From Candidatus Atribacteria bacterium (GTDB lineage: Bacteria; Bipolaricaulota; Bipolaricaulia; UBA7950; UBA9294), in contig SPBW01000019.1 in assembly GCA_004525685.1 (NCBI GenBank), forward strand, positions 1 through 20,314: a DNA stretch of 20,314 bases, given 5' to 3'. The notes under the pieces are model-generated. The model was not told the origin of the DNA. It saw only the letters and a list, made by a program, of their open reading frames with translations, and did no database searches. Position numbers and translations under genes: made by a program. Below are positions 15,729 through 20,314 of this stretch, piece after piece; position 1 is the first letter of the stretch, and the number at the start of each line of letters is the position of its first letter.

Positions 15729-17130
15729 TGCGAAGAGAGCGCTGGCAGCCATTGTTGGCGATGAGCACGTCTCCGATCGGATGGCAGATCGGATCTGCTA
15801 TTCGCAAGACTGCGGTCCTGACAAAGCTGGGATACCGGCAGTCGTTGTTCGGCCGAAGTCAACAGAGGAAGTGTCAGCCATTGTCCAGTGGGCAAACGAG
15901 CATCATCATTCGATCTACACCCGCGGACGGGCAACCACATTCCTAGGCAGCGGCGTGAAAGACGATGTCATCATGCTGGAGACGACGCGGATGGATCGTA
16001 TCGAAACGGTCGATCTCGATGCCGGCTACGTGACCGCTCAATGTGGAGCGATCTGGCACGGCATCGATGCCGTTCTACATCGTGATGGGTGGGAACTTGC
16101 TGTTCCCGGTGGCGGGGGACTATTCTCGTGCACGATTGGTGGCACGGTCGCTGTGAACGCAATTCCTCATGGGGCAACGGAATACGGAATGACAGGAGAT
16201 CATGTCCTCTCACTGGAAGTTGTGCTGCCTACCGGAGAAGTCATCAAGACTGGATCAGCGGCCAATCCGTCGTCCGCGCCGATCGAGCGAGGCTCCAACG
16301 GTCCAGACTTGACTGGGATATTCATCGGAGCCTACGGAATTCTGGGGATCATCACCTCGGTAACCTATCGGCTGCGCCGAATTCCAGAAGTGGAACTGTT
16401 CCGCTTCTACGCGTTTGACGACTATCACGATGCCATCGACGCTGCCGGAGGCATCCAAGCTCAAGCCGCCTCGACCTTCGTTGTCGCCCTATTTGGAGGC
16501 CCCAAGCCAGCGGGTGAAACAGGAGATGCATTCCTGCACATTATCGTTCGTGATCGTGTCGTTGCAGCAGAAGCGCGTATCCGAGAGGCCGAAGCCATCT
16601 GCGCCTCGCATCACGGTCGTTCACGTTCTGCAGAAGGAACTCGCCGTTATTGGGAGGACCACATGTATTCCTGGCTGAGGAATACGGCCCCCGGTCCCTA
16701 TTACAGCGATCGCCCCTATTTCTGTCCCGAGGTGGCAGGCTTCGTTTCGACGAATCAATTGAAGCACGCTGTTGCCATCTTCCGGGAAATGAAGGCAGAA
16801 CGGGAAGAGGAGTTTGCTCACTACGGAATCCGAGTCAAGGGTCTGGATACCTACTTCGCGCGCAATGGTGCCTATCTATGGATCGATACGCTCTATGACG
16901 AGCGGCGAGAAGATGCGTATCAGTACGGGCTGAAGTTGCGAGGAGACATTGCCGAGAGAATGTTCACTGAAGGTGGAATGAGTCCAGGTGGACTGGGCGC
17001 GGGAGTGGCCCCCTACATCATGCCCAAGCTGGGCGAAACCTACGCCTTCTTGCGACGGCTGAAAGCATCGATGGATCCAAACGGAGTTCTTAACCCGGGG
17101 CTTCTTGTTGGAGAAGGGGACCTCAAATGA
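15718..17130 (+). CDS. FAD-linked 2-hydroxyacid dehydrogenase, GlcD-like
   Basis: A 470-residue flavoprotein of the vanillyl-alcohol-oxidase/GlcD family. The FAD-binding part contains AVVVRPKSTEEVSAIVQWAN, the PGGGG loop (130-134) with SCTIGGTVAVNA, and GAYGILGIITSVTYRLR. The C-terminus ends with the typical MDPNGVLNPG. Members oxidise D-lactate, glycolate or 2-hydroxyglutarate with FAD. The gene directly downstream is its iron-sulfur partner, so electrons probably leave through that protein to a membrane or carrier acceptor. The start at ATG 15718 overlaps the amidohydrolase end by 11 bases; GTG 15709 would add three residues. The 2-hydroxyacid substrate is inferred from the family, not from residues seen here. 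Confidence 0.88.
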   Translation: MRHDAKRALAAIVGDEHVSDRMADRICYSQDCGPDKAGIPAVVVRPKSTEEVSAIVQWANEHHHSIYTRGRATTFLGSGVKDDVIMLETTRMDRIETVDLDAGYVTAQCGAIWHGIDAVLHRDGWELAVPGGGGLFSCTIGGTVAVNAIPHGATEYGMTGDHVLSLEVVLPTGEVIKTGSAANPSSAPIERGSNGPDLTGIFIGAYGILGIITSVTYRLRRIPEVELFRFYAFDDYHDAIDAAGGIQAQAASTFVVALFGGPKPAGETGDAFLHIIVRDRVVAAEARIREAEAICASHHGRSRSAEGTRRYWEDHMYSWLRNTAPGPYYSDRPYFCPEVAGFVSTNQLKHAVAIFREMKAEREEEFAHYGIRVKGLDTYFARNGAYLWIDTLYDERREDAYQYGLKLRGDIAERMFTEGGMSPGGLGAGVAPYIMPKLGETYAFLRRLKASMDPNGVLNPGLLVGEGDLK

Positions 17131-18269
17131 AACTGACAGACTACAAGAATCAGATCTATAGCTGCCTGCGGTGCGGATTCTGCTTCGACCATATCGAAGG
17201 GGGAGGGCAGAAGATCTGCCCTTCCTATGCCACCTTTGGATTCGAGTCCTACGGAGCACGCGGGAAGATGGCGCTTGCTCGAGTGTTGATTGACCAAGCG
17301 ATGGAGTACGACGAAGACATCGCCAAGCGCGTTTTCGCATGCACGGAATGCGGCGCATGCACGCAAGAGTGCTTCAAGTATCTGCCGCTCTCCGACATCT
17401 ACGCCGCAATGAAACAGGATTTGGCGGAACGAGACCTATTGCCCGCAGGAAGGAAGGGATTGCTTGCGCCTCTTGAGGAGCACGGAAACCCCTATGGGCA
17501 ACCATCTGAGAAACGTCTGGCTTGGGCATCGGGAACCGAGCGGATCGGGAAGACGGCAGCCGTAGTCTTCTACGCAGGATGCACGCCATCTTACGTCCGA
17601 AGAAACATCGCCCGTAGCGCCTACAGCATTCTGGATGCGGCTGGTGTTGATTTCGCCTTGCTGGAAGACGAGGTATGCTGCGGCCACCCGCACGTCTCGA
17701 TGGGGAGACCCGATCTGGCTCGAACCGAAATGGAACACAACATGGCAGCCATCGAACAGGCGAAGGCAAAGACCGTTGTCTTCGCTTGTCCAGGATGTCT
17801 CGAAACATTCCGCGATGAAGCTCCAGAACTCCTAGGGAAGCTGCTGCCCTTTGAGGCACTTCACCTTTCGGAATACCTTGAGCAATCGTCTGCATTCCAC
17901 GCACTCCGATTGCAGAAACAGTCACGCATCGTCACTTATCATGATCCCTGCACGCTCGGAAGAGGATTGGGAGTCTTCGATCCCCCTCGACGAGTGATTC
18001 AGGCCGTACCCAACAGCCGATTGGTGGAGATGTCGAGGACACGTGAAAGGTCGTTCTGTTGTGGGAACGGAGGGTTCGTTCGATTCGATGATGAGGCGAT
18101 GTCCATCGAAAACGAACTGTCGCGATTTGCTGAAGCCGAACGCACTGAAGCAGAAGCCATCCTAAGTGCCTGCCCAGCGTGCCAGATAGGTCTGCTCGAC
18201 GCCAAACGACGAGAAGAATCGCCAATTGAGGTCCTTGACATCTTGGAATGGATCGCAGCTGCTCTGTAG
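17127..18269 (+). CDS. Iron-sulfur electron-transfer protein, GlcF/HdrD-like
   Basis: A 380-residue cytoplasmic or membrane-associated protein with two ferredoxin-type clusters, C13/C16/C19 plus C31-Pro and C72/C75/C78/C82. These are followed by two CCG domains: C152, CC184-185, C221/C224; and C275, CC311-312, C349/C352. This is the architecture of GlcF and HdrD, partners that accept electrons from a GlcD-type flavoprotein or a disulfide site. The first cluster has a long 11-residue gap before its last cysteine. ATGA overlap with the flavoprotein gene shows they are made together and probably form one complex. No membrane anchor gene accompanies them. Confidence 0.9.
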   Translation: MKLTDYKNQIYSCLRCGFCFDHIEGGGQKICPSYATFGFESYGARGKMALARVLIDQAMEYDEDIAKRVFACTECGACTQECFKYLPLSDIYAAMKQDLAERDLLPAGRKGLLAPLEEHGNPYGQPSEKRLAWASGTERIGKTAAVVFYAGCTPSYVRRNIARSAYSILDAAGVDFALLEDEVCCGHPHVSMGRPDLARTEMEHNMAAIEQAKAKTVVFACPGCLETFRDEAPELLGKLLPFEALHLSEYLEQSSAFHALRLQKQSRIVTYHDPCTLGRGLGVFDPPRRVIQAVPNSRLVEMSRTRERSFCCGNGGFVRFDDEAMSIENELSRFAEAERTEAEAILSACPACQIGLLDAKRREESPIEVLDILEWIAAAL

Positions 18270-18297
18270 CAGATGGAAACCAGTTGGAGGATACCGA

Positions 18298-19596
18298 ATG
18301 GATGAAACGGCCAAACGCAATCAGCAGATCGCCTCGATCTGGCAGGTCGAGGCTCTGTCGGGGGTGATCGTTTACCCCCTACAGGCGTCGGTTCAGGCAA
18401 TGGAGAATCTTGGCTGCGACATGAGGGAGGCACGCGGGCTTCTGCCACAGGCAGAGGCTCAGTACAACGACAAGGCGTTCGGAAAACTCGTTGCTACCTT
18501 CGCTCGTATCAATGCGATTATTGCCAAACACATCCCGGACATCAGCGCTGGTGAGCCGAGCACTTGGGAAGCCTACCGTCGTACACTACCGAATGATCTG
18601 CCGGCCGTGGAGACACACATCGACGCCAGCACCTACAGCGATCGCGTGAAGGGTTCGTGGCTCGGGAAATGCATCGGCACAGCACTTGGCGACCCAGTCG
18701 AAGGTTGGACAAGAGAAGCGATTCGTGAAGCTCACGGCTGGATCGACCACTACCTTGTCGCGCCAAAGACTGAGAACGACGATACGGCCTACCCAGTTCT
18801 CGTACTGCACACACTCGATGAATACGGAATGGGTTTCACAAGCGAGCAACTGGGACTTGAGTGGATTGAACATCTCCCCTCTGCATTCACAGCCGAGCAG
18901 GTCGCAATGGACAATATCAAGTCGGGACACATGCCTCCAGATAGCCGCTGGCCGGGGAATCCATGTGGGGCATGGGTGGGAGCACAGATGCGAGGCGAGA
19001 TCCATGGCCTCATTGCGCCCCTTTCTCCCGAAGTGGCCGCCCAGTATTCGTTCCGTGACGCGACGATATCCCACTATCGCGAGGGTCTGCATGGCGAAAT
19101 CTATGCTGCGGCTCTCATCAGCCTTGCATTCGCCAACCCTCCAATAGAGGATCTTCTTCGACAGGGGCTGGTATTCGTACCGCAGGATTCTCCATTCACT
19201 GCGGTCGTCGAGCAGACGATTGAGTCGTGCCATCGCTATGGCGAATGGGAAGGTGTCGCCAAGGCGATTGAGCGCGACTTGGCTCGCTACCATTGGATTC
19301 ATACTCTTCCCAACATTGCCTGTGTAGTCGCCGGGCTCATACTGGGCGAGGGTGACTTCGAGCGTACGGTCCTGACCACGCTCGCATGCGGCTATGACAC
19401 CGATTGTACCGTCGGGCAGGCTGCAGCGTTGCTCGGGACAGTGCTTGGAGCCGAACGGGTGCCCGCCAAATGGCGCGATCCGATTGGAGAAGCCCTTGAC
19501 ACGTACGTCTTGGGATTCGAACGAATCGAAATCGACGCCCTTACCGCTTGGACTACGACGTGGGGAAAACGAATCGTCCCCGACAAGATCGTGTAG
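18298..19596 (+). CDS. ADP-ribosylglycohydrolase-family protein with N-terminal extension
   Basis: A 432-residue protein. The ADP-ribosylglycohydrolase domain runs from about residue 110 to the end, opening with SDRVKGSWLGKCIGTALGDPVEG. Metal-binding acidic residues are visible in ENDDTAY (D161, D162, T163) and GYDTDCTVGQAAALLG (D367, D369). The first 105 or so residues form an extra helical region outside the core. Such enzymes hydrolyse α-linked ribosyl bonds in proteins, nucleotides or small ribosides. The ribokinase gene immediately downstream suggests the product is free ribose, so a small riboside is more likely than a modified protein. ATG 18298 has TGGAGG seven bases upstream. Start further upstream (18226) would overlap the previous gene and is disfavoured. 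Confidence 0.87.
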   Translation: MDETAKRNQQIASIWQVEALSGVIVYPLQASVQAMENLGCDMREARGLLPQAEAQYNDKAFGKLVATFARINAIIAKHIPDISAGEPSTWEAYRRTLPNDLPAVETHIDASTYSDRVKGSWLGKCIGTALGDPVEGWTREAIREAHGWIDHYLVAPKTENDDTAYPVLVLHTLDEYGMGFTSEQLGLEWIEHLPSAFTAEQVAMDNIKSGHMPPDSRWPGNPCGAWVGAQMRGEIHGLIAPLSPEVAAQYSFRDATISHYREGLHGEIYAAALISLAFANPPIEDLLRQGLVFVPQDSPFTAVVEQTIESCHRYGEWEGVAKAIERDLARYHWIHTLPNIACVVAGLILGEGDFERTVLTTLACGYDTDCTVGQAAALLGTVLGAERVPAKWRDPIGEALDTYVLGFERIEIDALTAWTTTWGKRIVPDKIV

Positions 19597-19631
19597 CGCA
19601 ACAACGATTGGCAAGCGCAGAACATGCCGAG

Positions 19632-19641
19632 AAAGGAGGAG
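19632..19641 (+). promoter_or_regulatory. Ribosome binding site for ribokinase GTG start
   Basis: AAAGGAGGAG lies 5 bases before GTG 19647 and supports it as the start. No terminator or promoter is visible in the 50-base gap after the glycohydrolase gene. Confidence 0.7.
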
Positions 19642-19646
19642 TTCGA

Positions 19647-20314
19647 GTGATAGCCGTATTGGGCAGCGCAAACATGGACGTTGTAACTGAAGTGCCCCGT
19701 ATCCCGGGACCTGGGGAGACGGTTCTTGGAAGAAGCGTAAGTCGCTATCCGGGCGGCAAGGGGGCCAATCAAGCCGTGGCAGCGGCTCGTCTTGGAGCAA
19801 CCGTCACCTTCTTCGGGAAGGTGGGAGGAGATGTTTTTGGCGAAGAGCTTCTGGCCGGACTTCGAGATGCTGACGTGAATGTTACGAACGTCGAGGCGAC
19901 GTCCGATCATTCGACGGGATTGGCGAGTATTCTGGTCGATGACGCTGGCGAGAATGCAATCGCCTATGTGCCAGGAGCCAATGCGACCGTCGACACGGAT
20001 TACGTTGATCGCCATTTTGACGAGCTATGCACTGGGGATGTGCTTCTGCTGCAGTTTGAGATTCCGCAAGACGTGATCGCTCACGTATTGAAGCGCTTGC
20101 CGCCAGAGCGCCCGTTGGTCATTGTCGATCCCGCCCCAGCTCAGGATATTTCGACTCTGCCGCTTGAGCGCATTGACTTCCTTACGCCGAATCGTCACGA
20201 GCTACTCGCCCTAGCCCACAAAGAAGACATCACGTCAGCTGCGCAAAGCTTGCTGGCACAGGGAGTGCGTGCCATCATCTGCAAAGACGGCAAGAATGGA
20301 GCTCATTTGTTCAC
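19647..20314 (+). CDS. rbsK: Ribokinase, PfkB family (3' end beyond window)
   Basis: The first 222 codons of a sugar kinase; the reading frame stays open to the window edge. GTG 19647 follows AAAGGAGGAG by five bases. The N-terminus has GSANMDVVTEVPRIPGPGET and the ribokinase signature GGKGANQAVAAARLG (36-50), typical of ribokinases rather than fructokinases. The C-terminal GAGD catalytic motif lies outside the window, so completeness cannot be judged. It would phosphorylate ribose released by the preceding glycohydrolase to ribose 5-phosphate for the pentose phosphate pathway. Assignment to ribokinase over related PfkB kinases is good but not certain. Confidence 0.85.
   Translation, partial: MIAVLGSANMDVVTEVPRIPGPGETVLGRSVSRYPGGKGANQAVAAARLGATVTFFGKVGGDVFGEELLAGLRDADVNVTNVEATSDHSTGLASILVDDAGENAIAYVPGANATVDTDYVDRHFDELCTGDVLLLQFEIPQDVIAHVLKRLPPERPLVIVDPAPAQDISTLPLERIDFLTPNRHELLALAHKEDITSAAQSLLAQGVRAIICKDGKNGAHLF

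Noticed and set aside
18586..19800. 404-codon open frame on the minus strand
   Set aside because: It lies antisense to the glycohydrolase and ribokinase genes, whose motifs are clear; its translation shows no recognisable domain and is a by-product of codon usage.

Overview
The window is a single, densely packed, all-plus-strand bacterial gene cluster of 19 genes, and the last gene runs off the right edge. It reads as one very long operon. A σ70-like promoter and a LacI-type operator precede the first gene, which is a LacI-family regulator. Seven gene junctions are 4-base ATGA/GTGA overlaps, no gap between genes exceeds about 135 bases, and no U-tract terminator is visible. Strong AAGGAGG-type ribosome sites, a lipobox, export signals and a LacI regulator point to a bacterium. 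The phylum cannot be fixed from the sequence. No minus-strand gene is supported.

Layout: (1) 1-1827: promoter/operator, LacI-family regulator, DhnA/LsrF-type class I aldolase. (2) 1824-5559: first CUT1-type sugar ABC importer (lipoprotein binding protein, small secreted molybdopterin-domain-like protein, MalF-type and MalG-type permeases), with a strong intercistronic hairpin before the permeases. (3) 5609-7273: secreted multidomain calcineurin-like phosphoesterase. (4) 7310-11412: second, paralogous importer (binding protein, MalF/MalG permeases) with a zinc polyol/alcohol dehydrogenase inserted. No transport ATPase is present for either importer. (5) 11409-14409: ATP-NAD-kinase-like protein, then two tetrahydromethanopterin C1 enzymes, Ftr (formylmethanofuran:H4MPT formyltransferase) and Mch (methenyl-H4MPT cyclohydrolase). 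(6) 14406-18269: amidohydrolase/deaminase of the MtaD/TRZ type and a GlcD/GlcF-like flavoprotein/iron-sulfur hydroxyacid dehydrogenase pair. (7) 18298-20314: ADP-ribosylglycohydrolase-family protein and ribokinase (3' end missing).

The striking feature is Ftr and Mch embedded in a LacI-controlled import-and-catabolism operon, without the usual fhcA/B/C, fae, mtd or cofactor-biosynthesis neighbours. The remaining enzymes match, bond by bond, what would be needed to dismantle an imported methanopterin-like molecule: phosphodiester cleavage, 2-hydroxyglutarate oxidation, α-riboside cleavage, ribose phosphorylation, polyol oxidation and aldol cleavage, and pterin deamination. This is an inference from gene content. 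The more conservative reading is a riboside or sugar utilisation operon that also carries C1-handling enzymes.
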